Assembly (NCBI RefSeq): GCF_027594825.1
Contig: NZ_CP088930.1
Span: 5,283,175-5,347,174 of the forward strand
DNA: 64,000 nucleotides
Direction of reading: 5' to 3'
From: Serratia liquefaciens
Lineage (GTDB): Bacteria; Pseudomonadota; Gammaproteobacteria; Enterobacterales; Enterobacteriaceae
A program made the position numbers and the translations under genes. Position 1 is the first letter of the stretch. Each line of letters opens with the position of its first letter. Positions 54,824-64,000 of this stretch are shown in pieces. The notes beneath the pieces were generated by a model. The model had not been told where the DNA came from. It ran no database searches and saw only the letters and a list, made by a program, of their open reading frames with translations.

Positions 54824-56980
54824 TTGCCAGTCACCAATCGACGCCAGTTTATTAAACTCAGCGCACAAACCGCAGGAGCCGTATTCGCGATGACTTCATT
54901 ACCCAACAGTATCCGCCTGGCGATGGCGGCAGAAGGGGGCACCAGCGCCGCCGACGAATTCTTGTGGCTGGAAGAGCTGCAGGGCAAAGCCGCACAGGCA
55001 TGGATCAAACAGGAAAACCAGCGCACCACCGCGCGTTTTGCTCAAGGCGAAGGTTTTCGTCAGGTGGAAAAACAGGTGCTGGCCATTCTGAATAAAGAGA
55101 GCCAAATTCCGTGGGTCACCAAGCGGGGTGAGTACTATTACAACTTTTGGCAGGATCAAACCAATCCGCGTGGCCTGTGGCGACGGACTACCTTGCAGGA
55201 ATATCGCAAGGAGCAACCGAACTGGGAAACGGTGCTGGATATTGACGCGTTGGGCAAGGCCGAAGGCAAAGATTGGGTGTTCCACGGCTCGCAGTCGCTG
55301 GCTCCCGAATACCGTTATTGCCTGCTGGAGCTGTCGCCGGACGGCGGTGACGCCACCGAAATCCGCGAATTCGATCTGGTGACCAAGCAGTTTGTTAAAG
55401 ACGGCTTTGTGCTGCCGGTGGCGAAAAGCCAGGCTTCGTGGATCGATAAGGATACGCTGTTTGTCGCCACAGATTTTGGCGCGGGCTCCATGACCCAGTC
55501 AGGTTATGCGCGCATTGCCAAACGCTGGCGACGTGGTACGCCGTTGAGCGCGGCTCAAACGCTGTATGAAGCGCAACCGCAGGACATGGTGGTATATGCC
55601 TATCATGACCATACGCCAGGCTTTGAGCGAAACTACGTGGGCCGCAGCCTGGATTTCTATCGCCGCGAAACCTATCTGCTGACCGCACAAGATCAGAAAA
55701 TCAAAATTGATATTCCCGCCGACTCCGAGTTCAGCACCCACCGCGAGTGGCTGTTGGTTAAGCCGAGCAGCGACTGGCAGGTCGGGGAGACGCTCTATCC
55801 TTCCGGTGCATTGTTGGCGACCCATTTTGACGATTATCTGGCCGGCAAGCGCGAATTTACGGTGTTATTCACCCCGACCGCGCAGGTAGCTTTGAGTGGC
55901 TACAGCGCCACGCGCGATCACCTGATCCTCAGCATTATGGACAACGTGGTAAACCGGTTGGAAGTGCTGACGCCGCAGGAGAACGGCTGGCAGCGCAAAC
56001 CGCTGGGCAAACCGGGAGCCATCAGCACCTTGTCTGCCGGCGGCATTGATGAAGAGACCAACGATTACTTCCTGACCCTCAGCGGCTTCCTGCAGCCGAC
56101 CTCTTTGTACATGGGCAATCTGGACGGCGGGGAGCCGGAACTGCTCAAGCAAGGGCCGCAGGATTTTGACGCCAGCGGTTATCAGGTCAGCCAGCATTTC
56201 GCTAAGTCAAAAGACGGGACGCGGGTGCCGTATTTCCAAATATCGGCCAAGGACATCAAGCTGGACGGCAGCAACCCAACGCTGCTGTACGGTTATGGCG
56301 GGTTTGAGGTGTCGCTCACGCCGGGTTACATGGGGGCCAAGGCGCCGGCCTGGCTGGAGCGTGGCGGGGTGTACGTCGTGGCCAATATTCGCGGCGGCGG
56401 TGAGTATGGTCCAGCCTGGCACCAGGCGGCGCTTAAGCAAAACCGTCATCGTGCCTATGAGGACTTTGCCGCAGTGGCGGAGGATCTGATTGCGCGAAAA
56501 GTGACATCGTCACAACATCTGGGCGCCCGCGGCGGCAGTAACGGCGGCTTACTGGTAGGCAACATGCTGACGCTGTACCCGCAGCTGTTCGGTTGCATCG
56601 TCTGTGAAGTGCCGCTGCTGGATATGCAGCGCTATACCCAGCTTTCTGCCGGTGCTTCGTGGATTGCCGAATACGGCGATCCGAGCAAAGCGGAAGAGTG
56701 GGCATACATCAAGACTTTCTCGCCGTACCACAACATCAAACCCAATGTGGCTTATCCGCCGGTGCTGTTTTACACCGCCACCAGTGATGACCGGGTCAAT
56801 CCGTCGCACGCGCGTAAAATGGCGGCGCGGATGCAGCAGATGGGGTACCAGCAGGCCTATTTCTATGAGAATACCGAGGGAGGGCACAGTGCGGCGGCAG
56901 ACAAGCAACAAGCCGCTTTCCATGGTGCGCTGGTCAGCGAATTCATGTGGACGACTTTGAGCGTCGAACCCAAGGTCTGA
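54824..56980 (+). CDS. Tat-exported prolyl oligopeptidase family serine peptidase
   Basis: 718 residues. The TTG at 54824 has AGGGAG seven bases upstream and is preferred over the TTG at 54818. The N-terminus starts with a twin-arginine signal TNRRQFIKLSAQ and a cleavage site near AMAA (about 34). Then a beta-propeller region (about 110-430) and an alpha/beta hydrolase domain: Ser572 in RGGSNGGLLV, Asp in SDDRVNP (about 656), His688 in EGGHS. The S9 family cuts after proline in short peptides and is usually cytosolic, so export by Tat is noteworthy. A shared terminator with dtpA follows. Confidence 0.88.
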   Translation: MPVTNRRQFIKLSAQTAGAVFAMTSLPNSIRLAMAAEGGTSAADEFLWLEELQGKAAQAWIKQENQRTTARFAQGEGFRQVEKQVLAILNKESQIPWVTKRGEYYYNFWQDQTNPRGLWRRTTLQEYRKEQPNWETVLDIDALGKAEGKDWVFHGSQSLAPEYRYCLLELSPDGGDATEIREFDLVTKQFVKDGFVLPVAKSQASWIDKDTLFVATDFGAGSMTQSGYARIAKRWRRGTPLSAAQTLYEAQPQDMVVYAYHDHTPGFERNYVGRSLDFYRRETYLLTAQDQKIKIDIPADSEFSTHREWLLVKPSSDWQVGETLYPSGALLATHFDDYLAGKREFTVLFTPTAQVALSGYSATRDHLILSIMDNVVNRLEVLTPQENGWQRKPLGKPGAISTLSAGGIDEETNDYFLTLSGFLQPTSLYMGNLDGGEPELLKQGPQDFDASGYQVSQHFAKSKDGTRVPYFQISAKDIKLDGSNPTLLYGYGGFEVSLTPGYMGAKAPAWLERGGVYVVANIRGGGEYGPAWHQAALKQNRHRAYEDFAAVAEDLIARKVTSSQHLGARGGSNGGLLVGNMLTLYPQLFGCIVCEVPLLDMQRYTQLSAGASWIAEYGDPSKAEEWAYIKTFSPYHNIKPNVAYPPVLFYTATSDDRVNPSHARKMAARMQQMGYQQAYFYENTEGGHSAAADKQQAAFHGALVSEFMWTTLSVEPKV

Positions 56981-57000
56981 ATCTCGCAGGACGAGAGATA

Positions 57001-57035
57001 AAAAAAGCCGGGGCAAATGATTGCCCCGGCTTTTT
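57001..57035. terminator. Bidirectional terminator between the oligopeptidase and dtpA
   Basis: The stem AAAAAGCCGGGGCAA/TTGCCCCGGCTTTTT with a four-base loop has A and T runs at both ends, serving both convergent genes. Confidence 0.93.
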
Positions 57036-57060
57036 ATTGCGATGGAAACCTCGCGGGCGA

Positions 57061-58581
57061 TCAGTTGGCCGCAGCGGCCGCCTGTGCTTTCTTGTTGGTA
57101 TCTTCAGCGGTGTCCAGCGTCATACGGTACAGCTTCGGCGCGGTCAGCATCATCAGGATGGCGATCACGGCGGTAGCGATACCGATTTGCATAAACACGT
57201 GGCTGTAGATAGCCAGTGATGCGTGCGCGTCGTTGACGTCGCTTGGCACGGCGGTCAGACCGGCGACCTTACCGGCAATCAGCGCGGCAGCGGCGGTGGT
57301 CAGGAACCACGAGCCCATGATAAAGCCCATCAGGCGTTGTGGTACCAACTGCGCCACCATCGCCAGGCCCAGACCGGAGATCATCAGTTCGCCGATACTC
57401 TGCAGCGCATAGCTCAGGATCAGCCAGTTAACCGACACGATGCCCTGTTCGTTGGCGAAGCTGGCACCCCACGGCAGTACCAGGAAGGCACCGGAACACA
57501 GGATCATACCGAAAGCGAACTTGTGCGGCATCGGCAGACGGTCACCCATCTTGTTATACAGCGCCGCCAGAATAGGACTGGCCAGCATGATCCAGAATGG
57601 GTTCAGCGCCTGATATTGCTCAGGTTCGAAACCAATACCAAGGATGCTGTGTTCCACGTTGTGGATCGCGAAGAAGTTCAGCGAGGTCGGCATCTGGCTG
57701 TAGAGCACAAAGAAGACTACCGCTTCCAGCATCAACAGGAAGGCGACGATCATCTTGCGGCGAGCGGCACCGTGCAAGGCAAAGGTTTCTTTGGCGAACA
57801 CAATCACGATACCGACGGAGACAATCGCCAGCGCCCAGCGGGCAATCACCTGGTTGTGCAGCAACCAGCTGGAAAGGGCCACCAGAGCGACCACGCCAAC
57901 CAGCACCATCAGCAGCTTTTTCACCTGCAGGGGTTTAAAGTCAGGCTTGGAACCGTGCTGTTTAACCCACTTGTGGCACACCATAAAGTTGACCAGGGTG
58001 ATCAGCATGCCCACCACGCTCAGTGAGAACGCGACGCTCCAACCGTATTTAGCCGCCAGCCAGGGGGTGGCCAACATGGAAAGGAAAGAACCGATATTGA
58101 CGGACATGTAGTACATGGTAAATGCACCGTCCAAACGCGGATCGTCTTTCTCATAGCAGGTTGACAGCAGGGAGGATGGGTTAGCCTTGAACAGGCCGCT
58201 ACCCACGGCGATGGTCGCCATACCCAGGTACACCCAGAAAATTTCATGGCCGGAATAGGCCACCATGGCGTAGCCGACGGCCAGCACCAGCGCACCCAGC
58301 ACGATCACGCGCTTGGAGCCCAGTACTTTATCTCCGAGCCAGCCACCGATGGCGACAAAACCGTACACCAGTGCGCTGAAGGAGGAGAACAGGGTAATCG
58401 AGTCGGCTTCGCTCAGGCCAAGCATTTTGACCAGATATACCGCCATGATGCCTTGCAGGCCGTAATAGCCAAAACGTTCCCACAGCTCGATAGAGAAGAT
58501 CAGGTAAAACGCCTTGGGTTGTTTGAAGGCGTTGAGACTCACGCTTTCAGGTTGTTCGCTGTTGTTGTTTGCTGTTGACAC
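57061..58581 (-). CDS. dtpA: DtpA, proton-coupled di/tripeptide permease
   Basis: 506 residues from a GTG at 58581, which has AGAGG five bases upstream and starts with STANNN as in E. coli DtpA; 17 upstream codons are rejected. POT family with the [10 protein letters not shown] motif (about 31-40), [12 protein letters not shown] (about 129-140) and [12 protein letters not shown]. Twelve to fourteen membrane helices. It imports small peptides; the E. coli gene responds to OmpR. It lies next to nth as in E. coli (tppB). The preceding oligopeptidase could feed it with peptides, but this is inference. Confidence 0.95.
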   Translation of the reverse strand: MSTANNNSEQPESVSLNAFKQPKAFYLIFSIELWERFGYYGLQGIMAVYLVKMLGLSEADSITLFSSFSALVYGFVAIGGWLGDKVLGSKRVIVLGALVLAVGYAMVAYSGHEIFWVYLGMATIAVGSGLFKANPSSLLSTCYEKDDPRLDGAFTMYYMSVNIGSFLSMLATPWLAAKYGWSVAFSLSVVGMLITLVNFMVCHKWVKQHGSKPDFKPLQVKKLLMVLVGVVALVALSSWLLHNQVIARWALAIVSVGIVIVFAKETFALHGAARRKMIVAFLLMLEAVVFFVLYSQMPTSLNFFAIHNVEHSILGIGFEPEQYQALNPFWIMLASPILAALYNKMGDRLPMPHKFAFGMILCSGAFLVLPWGASFANEQGIVSVNWLILSYALQSIGELMISGLGLAMVAQLVPQRLMGFIMGSWFLTTAAAALIAGKVAGLTAVPSDVNDAHASLAIYSHVFMQIGIATAVIAILMMLTAPKLYRMTLDTAEDTNKKAQAAAAAN

Positions 58582-59187
58582 TGGTACCTCTGATTTTTCA
58601 CAGCCCCGTCCCAGAGAGACGAGAAATTGCAAAAGGTGATGCAGGACTGCATCCTTCTGCGTTGTTATAGGATGGGATGACGGCGGTTAATGTTCACTAT
58701 CTTTGTCAACGAGGCAAGGCGTTTGTCATATCCTGTTACATATAACGCTCGCGGAGTGAAACAACCATGTTGCAAATGTTATGCAGCATTAACGTTCGTC
58801 TTTATTTGCTTTGCCGAGTTTTTGTTTTGATTAAAAGCTATACGGAATTTAAACAGTGATATATTCTGCTGAATGGAGTTTTATTAGTCCATATCAATAG
58901 GTGGGGTGATTAATCCATTGGATTGTTGTGCATATGACGCATTTTGTAAAATTATAGAAATTTAAGAAAACGGGGCTGGCGCTTGTGACGGTAATGTGAT
59001 CTTTAAAACGTGAGGTTTACCGCAATTTTTAACTAATTTTTCGCTTGAAAATAAGCGGGAATTGGTTTTTCTACTGAAATCCGCGAGAACACCAAGGTTA
59101 CTGCTGCTTGATATCACATTTCCGATAAAAAATAGCTCAATGGGATATGAGGAAGAGACGGGCGCGCGTTGCGCCCGGTGGCAGCGA
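58582..59187. other. 606-bp region between dtpA and nth without a recognised gene
   Basis: A/T-rich upstream region of dtpA (OmpR-type promoter expected) followed by the 3' end of the nth transcript. A GGGCGC/GCGCCC hairpin lies at 59160-59176. A 134-codon minus-strand and a 93-codon plus-strand frame show no conserved features. A small RNA cannot be excluded but no signals for one were seen. Confidence 0.4.
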
Positions 59188-59829
59188 TCAGGCGTCGGGA
59201 TAAACCTTCTCGTTAAACTCGCAAAGATCTTCAATGATGCAGGAACCGCAGCGCGGTTTACGTGCGATGCAGGTATAGCGGCCGTGCAGGATAAACCAGT
59301 GGTGGCAATCGACCTTGAACTCGGCCGGCACCACCTTGAGTAGCTTCTCTTCAACCAGATCGACATTTTTGCCCGGAGCGAAACGGGTGCGATTGCAAAC
59401 GCGGAAGATGTGGGTATCTACGGCAATGGTCGGCCAGCCAAAGGCGGTATTGAGCACCACGTTGGCGGTCTTGCGACCGACGCCAGGCAGGGCCTCCAGC
59501 GCGGCACGATCTTCCGGTACCTCGCCGCCGTGCAGTTCTAACAGCATGCGACAGGTTTTGATCACGTTCTCGGCTTTGCTGTTAAACAGACCGATAGTCT
59601 TGATGTAATCCTTGACGCCGTCGACGCCCAGGGCCAGCAGGGCGGCCGGCGTATTGGCCACCGGATAAAGCTTGGCGGTGGCCTTGTTGACGCTGACGTC
59701 GGTCGCCTGTGCGGAGAGCAGCACGGAGATCAGCAGTTCAAACGGCGTGCTGTACACCAGTTCCGTGGTCGGCTGCGGGTTGTTGTCTCGCAGCCGGGTA
59801 AGAATTTCCAGCCGTTTTTGCTTGTTCAT
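59188..59829 (-). CDS. nth: Endonuclease III
   Basis: 213 residues. Bifunctional DNA glycosylase/AP lyase that removes oxidised pyrimidines. Helix-hairpin-helix LPGVGRKTANVVLN (about 114-127, with the catalytic Lys), catalytic Asp in TIAVDTHIFRVCNR (about 133-146), and the [4Fe-4S] ligands C-x6-C-x2-C-x5-C in CIARKPRCGSCIIEDLC (about 187-203). Its start overlaps the rsxE stop by one base (TGATG), so the two are translated together as part of the rsx-nth operon. Confidence 0.97.
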   Translation of the reverse strand: MNKQKRLEILTRLRDNNPQPTTELVYSTPFELLISVLLSAQATDVSVNKATAKLYPVANTPAALLALGVDGVKDYIKTIGLFNSKAENVIKTCRMLLELHGGEVPEDRAALEALPGVGRKTANVVLNTAFGWPTIAVDTHIFRVCNRTRFAPGKNVDLVEEKLLKVVPAEFKVDCHHWFILHGRYTCIARKPRCGSCIIEDLCEFNEKVYPDA

Positions 59830-60527
59830 CAGGCTTTCTCTGTCTGTCCTTGTCCCAGCGTCGGTTCGGCCAGCAAGGCTTTGGCCGTACGCGCTTTCAT
59901 CCGTTCATCAATCAGGTATTTCAACGCCAGCAGCAGGCCCAGGCCGATAAAGGCCCCCGGTGGCAGCATGGCCAACAGGAATGGGCTGTCAAAGTGAACC
60001 ACCTCAATGCGCAATACCTTGGCCCAACTGCCCAACAGCATATCGGCACCGTCGAATAGGGTGCCGTTGCCCAGCAACTCACGCATCGCACCTAGCGTCA
60101 CCATCACGCCGGTTGCCCCCAGACCTATTGCCAGGCCGTCCAGCGCCGACAAACCGATGGGCTTTTTAGAGGCTACCGCTTCGGCGCGGCCAACCACGAT
60201 ACAGTTGGTGACGATCAGGGGAATAAAGATCCCCAGCGATTGATACAGGCCAAAGGCATAGGCATTGATCAACATCTGCACGATGCTGACCGCCGCTGCA
60301 ATGATCATGACGTAAATGGGAATACGCACTTCATTCGGCACCCAGCGACGCACCGCGGAAATGGAGCCGTTGGTCAGCGTCAATACCAGGGTAGTCGCCA
60401 GCCCAAGCCCGAGGGCGTTGGTCACGGTAGAGGTTACTGCCAGCAGCGGGCACATCCCCAGCAACTGTACCAGTGCGGAGTTGTTCTTCCACAACCCCTG
60501 GACAATCAGATCTTTGGCTTCACTCAT
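59829..60527 (-). CDS. rsxE: RsxE, electron transport complex subunit
   Basis: 232 residues from the ATG at 60527 ([21 protein letters not shown]). About six membrane helices; the motif [17 protein letters not shown] (about 107-123) is typical of RnfE/NqrD. Subunit of the Rsx (Rnf-like) complex, which in E. coli keeps SoxR reduced. It overlaps rsxG by four bases upstream and nth by one base downstream. Confidence 0.95.
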   Translation of the reverse strand: MSEAKDLIVQGLWKNNSALVQLLGMCPLLAVTSTVTNALGLGLATTLVLTLTNGSISAVRRWVPNEVRIPIYVMIIAAAVSIVQMLINAYAFGLYQSLGIFIPLIVTNCIVVGRAEAVASKKPIGLSALDGLAIGLGATGVMVTLGAMRELLGNGTLFDGADMLLGSWAKVLRIEVVHFDSPFLLAMLPPGAFIGLGLLLALKYLIDERMKARTAKALLAEPTLGQGQTEKA

Positions 60528-61153
60528 TCGCTGGCTCCACACACGGGTAAGCTATCAAGTTTAGGCGGCAGCGTTTCCATATACAATGCCGTGCGCCGAA
60601 CGGCGTTGACCACCGCGCGCGGTGTGATGGTTGCGCCGGTGAATTGATCGAACATACCGCCATCTTTCTTCACCGCCCAGCGTTTATCGTCCGGGCCTTC
60701 AATTTTCTGGCCGCTGAAGAACGAAATCCAGTTCGAGATGCGCAGCTCAATTTTATCGCCCAATCCGGGCGTTTCATGGTGTTCGACCACGCGGGTGCCC
60801 AGCACGGTGCCGTTGAAATCGGCACCGACCAGCAGCTGAATGGCGCCGGAATAGCCGTCCGGCGCGGTGGTTTCTACCGCGGCTGCCGTAGGTTGACCGT
60901 TTTTACGCGCCAGATACAGGCGGTGAGGGGCGCTGTTGCCCAGCGCCGGATCGCTGATCAGGAAGCACTCGGTCTGCATGTCGTTGTCGTAGTGTTCCGG
61001 TGGCACCACCTGGTCAAGCAGGGCTTTTTGCTGCAATGCCGCCTGGTGGGCGATGGTTTTTTGCGTCAGGCTATGCACCACCGCGGTCAGACCGGTAGTC
61101 ACTGCGGCAAACACCGCCAGCGTGGTGCCATGCTTTCTCATTGAATTCAGCAT
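60524..61153 (-). CDS. rsxG: RsxG, electron transport complex flavoprotein subunit
   Basis: 209 residues from the ATG at 61153 ([14 protein letters not shown]). One N-terminal membrane helix and a periplasmic FMN-binding domain; the FMN attachment threonine is in [15 protein letters not shown] (about 168-182), and the [18 protein letters not shown] block is family-typical. The upstream rsxD stop is ten bases away. Confidence 0.95.
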   Translation of the reverse strand: MLNSMRKHGTTLAVFAAVTTGLTAVVHSLTQKTIAHQAALQQKALLDQVVPPEHYDNDMQTECFLISDPALGNSAPHRLYLARKNGQPTAAAVETTAPDGYSGAIQLLVGADFNGTVLGTRVVEHHETPGLGDKIELRISNWISFFSGQKIEGPDDKRWAVKKDGGMFDQFTGATITPRAVVNAVRRTALYMETLPPKLDSLPVCGASE

Positions 61154-61162
61154 CATGGCTCC

Positions 61163-62248
61163 TTAGCGATGGCCGTACACGCGAGGCTGCGTGTAGTGGT
61201 CGATGAGCGGTACGGTAATGTTGGCCAGCAGAACGGCGAAGGCAACGCCGTCCGGGTAGCCGCCATAAACACGGATAAGCCACACCAGCACGCCAATCAA
61301 TGCGCCGTAAATCAGGCGGCCTTTTGGCGTGGTGGACGCGCTGACCGGGTCGGTAGCAATAAAGAAAGCTCCTAACATGCTGGCCCCGGAGAACAGGTGG
61401 ATCAGCGGCGATGCCTGCTGCAGCGGGTCAAGCCACCAGGCCAGCCCGGAGCACACGGCGATAGCCGCCAACATGCTGAATGGGATCTGCCAGTGGATCA
61501 GGCGGCGAGCCAGCATAAACAGCCCGCCGGCCAGGAAACCGAGGTTGACCCATTGCCAACCGATACCGGCCAAAGCGCCGCCAAACAGCGGTTGCTGCAA
61601 CACTTGTTCGACGCTATGACCACTGCGCAACCCGGTTTTGAAACCGTCCAGCGGGGTGGCCTGACTGATACCGTCGATGCCCATTTGCAGTTCATGAATG
61701 GTGGCGCCCTGCGAGGTATGGCCGCTGAAGATCGCCAGCAGGGTATCCTGGAACGACAGCGCGGTGGCTCGCAGTTCATCCGGCGGCAGCCAACTGGTCA
61801 TTTGTACCGGGAAGGCGATCAGCAGCACCACGTAACCGACCATCGCCGGGTTGAACGGATTTTGCCCGAGGCCACCGTACAGCTGCTTGGCGATGACGAT
61901 GGCAAAGAAAGTGCCGATGACAATCATCCACCAGGGTGCCAGTGGCGGCAGGCTGATACCCAGCAGCAAGGCGGTCAGCAGGGCAGAATTATCTGCCAGA
62001 CGCGTGCGAACCGGCAGCTTGCGCAAGGCGAGGATAGCGCCTTCGGCCAGCAGGGCGACCAGCATTGCCAGGGCGGTTTGAATCAGAGTGCCGTAGCCAA
62101 AGAACCACACTTGCGCCGCGACACCGGGAATACAAGCCAGCATGACCCACAGCATAATACGGCTGGTGCTCTGCTGGTTATGGGTGAAGGGGGAACTGGC
62201 GATGTGCAAGCCTTTGGCGGCTGTGGGTTGTACCGGCCTGAACTTCAT
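61163..62248 (-). CDS. rsxD: RsxD, electron transport complex membrane subunit
   Basis: 361 residues from the ATG at 62248, nine longer than E. coli RsxD; the longer in-frame extension upstream (to 62557) is not conserved. About nine membrane helices. The FMN-binding threonine is expected in [13 protein letters not shown] (about 181-193), and [14 protein letters not shown] is typical. In E. coli rsxC stands directly upstream; here a Rob-like regulator gene on the other strand lies between, so rsxDGE-nth must use a separate promoter. Confidence 0.94.
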   Translation of the reverse strand: MKFRPVQPTAAKGLHIASSPFTHNQQSTSRIMLWVMLACIPGVAAQVWFFGYGTLIQTALAMLVALLAEGAILALRKLPVRTRLADNSALLTALLLGISLPPLAPWWMIVIGTFFAIVIAKQLYGGLGQNPFNPAMVGYVVLLIAFPVQMTSWLPPDELRATALSFQDTLLAIFSGHTSQGATIHELQMGIDGISQATPLDGFKTGLRSGHSVEQVLQQPLFGGALAGIGWQWVNLGFLAGGLFMLARRLIHWQIPFSMLAAIAVCSGLAWWLDPLQQASPLIHLFSGASMLGAFFIATDPVSASTTPKGRLIYGALIGVLVWLIRVYGGYPDGVAFAVLLANITVPLIDHYTQPRVYGHR

Positions 62249-62628
62249 AGAATAACTACACCTATCTTTGCCGTACATCGGCAGGTTCAACGCGCCTCTC
62301 AGAGGCGTCGCAGGAAAAATTATAGCGCTGCATTCTACCTGAATCACTGCGAGGGTAATACGTCTTAATTGTGCGGGTATTCGGCTTTTAGCACGGGGTG
62401 TACGCGAGGGGGAAATTTCTAATGGCGCAATTGGATTTTTTTTGCCGGCAAAAGCGGGGTAGCTTGGTCGGTCAAAAGAAAAATCGTCGGCATCACTGGC
62501 CGGCAACAGGCGATAACCACTGGATTTGCAGGGTATTTTAGGGCCGTTTTTTCGCACAAAATAACAACTTTTGCATAATCTATGTGGGTTATTATCCCGA
62601 GTATTATTAAGTTAGTGAATGTACATTA
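62249..62628. other. 380-bp intergenic region rsxD/Rob-like gene
   Basis: It should contain promoters for rsxDGE-nth (minus) and the regulator (plus). A hairpin CGCCTCT/AGAGGCG lies at 62293-62307, 45 bp before the rsxD start. No known operator (e.g. a SoxS/Rob box) could be identified with confidence. Confidence 0.4.
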
Positions 62629-63522
62629 ATGACAAATGAAGATGTATTTTTTATTGAAGAACTGATTGAGTGGGTTGAGATACATCTGGAAAAACGGCCT
62701 AATCTGGACGAAGTCGCGCGTATTTCCGGCTATTCCAAGTGGCATCTGCAACGCAAATTTAAACGCATCACCGGTATTCAGCTCGCCACCTATATTCGCT
62801 CACGTATTCTGACGCGTGCAGCGGTGGCACTGCGTATCACCCACCGGTCTATCATCGATATTTCAGACGAACTGGGCTTTGATTCCCAACAAACCTTTAC
62901 CCGCATGTTCAAACAGCGTTTCGACACTACGCCGAACCGGTATCGTTCGATGGACACGTGGGACGTAAAGAACCTGATGCCGCGCTTTAGTTTCGATGCC
63001 AATTTTGCCGCCGATTACTACCCGGAGATCAAACGCCTGACGCTGCCGGATATGCAGCTTGTGGGGGTTTCACGCCAGCTGGATTTCGCCTCGGAAACCG
63101 AGATCGAACATTCGTCCTGTATGGCGATGAAGGATGAAATTTTCACCGATTTCTTCCGCGGATTAAGCGTGGATTGCCATCGGGTGTACAGCATCCATTC
63201 AGTGCTCAAACGGGGGGACACCGAATATTCGGCTACCCACATCATGGCGGTGGATCCCGAGAACAAACAGGATATTTTGTCGGGCTACCAGATCGACACC
63301 ATCCCTATCGTCGGTCGTGAATATATTTCTATTAATCATCTGGGCACCGCGAAAGAGTGTTCGCAATTCTTTGCTTATCTGATTACCCACGTGATGCCGG
63401 GACTGCGTGATAAAGTGAAAGGAAGCGTGGAGATGGAAATTATTCAACCCAAGGCGTGGAATCAGGACTCCAAAATGCGCCAGATTGACGTTGATTATAC
63501 CTATCTAATTTCTATTGATTAG
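62629..63522 (+). CDS. Rob-like AraC-family regulator
   Basis: 297 residues. Two helix-turn-helix units of the AraC/XylS type at about 22-112 (NLDEVARISGYSKWHLQRKF, SIIDISDELGFDSQQTFTRMF), then a GyrI/Rob-like effector domain (about 128-297) that ends YLISID. The resemblance to Rob (MarA/SoxS/Rob group) is clear. Members activate stress, efflux and superoxide-response genes. It is inserted between rsxC and rsxD and convergent with rsxC. Confidence 0.88.
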   Translation: MTNEDVFFIEELIEWVEIHLEKRPNLDEVARISGYSKWHLQRKFKRITGIQLATYIRSRILTRAAVALRITHRSIIDISDELGFDSQQTFTRMFKQRFDTTPNRYRSMDTWDVKNLMPRFSFDANFAADYYPEIKRLTLPDMQLVGVSRQLDFASETEIEHSSCMAMKDEIFTDFFRGLSVDCHRVYSIHSVLKRGDTEYSATHIMAVDPENKQDILSGYQIDTIPIVGREYISINHLGTAKECSQFFAYLITHVMPGLRDKVKGSVEMEIIQPKAWNQDSKMRQIDVDYTYLISID

Positions 63523-63676
63523 GGCGCGACCCGAAGGGCGGGGCCATCTGAACGCGCCCTGTGTTACGAACCGACTGTTTGACCCACTCACACATCTCGC
63601 GCTGGCGGCGCTCACGCATTCATTATTGAGTGACACAGCCAGGGCCGCCTTGCGTTTTGCAAGGCGCCGCTTTCCG

Positions 63677-64000
63677 CTACTCTTTATCGGTTTCCGCCGT
63701 GGCCAGGTTTTGCTCGGCCTTTTTGGCCTTGACGCGCGCAATAGCTGCCGCAACCGCCGCCTTGCGTGGATCTTCTTCCGGCGTGGCAGCTGCCGGTTCA
63801 GCAGGCGATTCAACCGTTTCGGATTGCTGCGCGGCTTTCTTGGCTTTAGCGCGTGCAATGGCCGCTGCAACCGCCGCCTTGCGTGGATCTTCTTCCGGCG
63901 TGGCAGATGCCGGTTCTGTCGGTGATTCAACCGTTTCGGATTGCTGCGCGGCTTTCTTGGCTTTAGCGCGTGCAATGGCCGCTGCAACCGCCGCCTTGCG
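63677..64000 (-). CDS. rsxC: RsxC, C-terminal repetitive tail (cut by the window edge)
   Basis: Only the last 107 codons are inside the window; stop TAG at 63677-63679. The tail is made of tandem 39-residue repeats, each with [19 protein letters not shown], at 117-bp period, as is known for enterobacterial RsxC. RsxC is the NADH-binding, Fe-S electron-entry subunit of the complex. The tail ends [12 protein letters not shown]. The rest lies beyond 64000. Confidence 0.93.
   Translation of the reverse strand, partial: RKAAVAAAIARAKAKKAAQQSETVESPTEPASATPEEDPRKAAVAAAIARAKAKKAAQQSETVESPAEPAAATPEEDPRKAAVAAAIARVKAKKAEQNLATAETDKE

Noticed and set aside
59062..59343. 93-codon plus-strand frame downstream of nth
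   Set aside because: Its second half is antisense to nth and the first half lacks a ribosome site or family features.
61397..62368. 323-codon plus-strand frame over rsxD
   Set aside because: Antisense to rsxD; Gln/His/Arg-rich composition typical of a shadow frame.
62249..62557. 103-codon upstream extension of rsxD
   Set aside because: No similarity in character to RsxD proteins, which start near the ATG at 62248; the segment is intergenic.
63505..63987. 160-codon basic, repetitive frame on the minus strand at the window end
   Set aside because: It is the rsxC repeat tail read in the wrong frame; the right frame gives the [15 protein letters not shown] repeats.

Overview
The window comes from the chromosome of an enterobacterium, most probably a Serratia. 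Most of the gene order matches the Escherichia coli suf-to-rsx region: suf, ldtE, lpp, pykF, tRNA-Val, mdtK, ribE, cfa, punC/punR, purR, ynhF, sodB, mepH, grxD, rnt, gloA, then ydhL, ydhF, sodC, ydhIJK, slyA, slyB, anmK, mliC, pdxH, tyrS, pdxY, gst, dtpA, nth and rsx. Species-level evidence comes from a lipase at 28009-29856 that matches the Serratia RTX lipase LipA, with the triad at the family positions S207/D256/H314, and from genes inserted at several junctions of this backbone. The exact species cannot be told from the sequence alone.

Layout. 0-4 kb: sufB (end) to sufE, Fe-S cluster assembly. 4-8 kb: an L,D-transpeptidase (ldtE), Braun lipoprotein (lpp), pyruvate kinase I and an odd histidine-free cupin. 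8-11.5 kb: three identical tRNA-Val(GAC) genes, mdtK, ribE, a protease-inhibitor lipoprotein and a 202-bp palindromic repeat. 11.5-19 kb: cfa, the punC/punR pair, purR, ynhF, sodB, mepH and grxD. 19-27 kb: rnt, gloA, idi, the nemRA detoxification operon with two NemR operators, an EptA-type lipid A phosphoethanolamine transferase preceded by a PmrA-like box, a divergent oxidoreductase/LysR pair and ydhL. 27-37.5 kb: ydhF, lipA, sodC, the ydhIJK efflux operon divergent from slyA, slyB with a PhoP-like box, anmK, mliC and pdxH.

38.9-45.9 kb is the most unusual part. Two paralogous proteins of 1028 and 1034 residues sit in tandem between tyrS and pdxY. They have DUF4214-like N-terminal halves, repetitive beta-type C-terminal halves, an EF-hand-like loop near the C-terminus and no signal peptide. 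They look like S-layer/type I secretion cargo (SlaA-like). Both genes carry the same 18-bp leader motif at the same distance from the start codon. Upstream lie the remains of a third copy, cut by a fragment of an IS3-family transposase.

46-57 kb holds pdxY, gst and then a block not found between gst and dtpA in E. coli: a DapA-family lyase, YjbD and YedJ proteins, an NTF2-like protein, a small membrane protein, RidA, an APH(6)-type kinase, a cupin, the BenE-family transporter with its SutR-type regulator and twin palindromic operators, and a Tat-exported prolyl oligopeptidase. 57-64 kb: dtpA, nth, rsxEGD and the end of rsxC. A Rob-like AraC regulator separates rsxC from rsxD, which breaks the usual rsxABCDGE operon.

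Themes: redox and Fe-S maintenance (Suf, SodB, SodC, GrxD, Nth, Rsx), electrophile detoxification (NemRA, GloA, GST), and remodelling and defence of the cell surface (Lpp, LdtE, EptA, SlyB, MliC, Cfa, LipA, SlaA-like proteins) with candidate PhoP, PmrA and SlyA sites close to one another.
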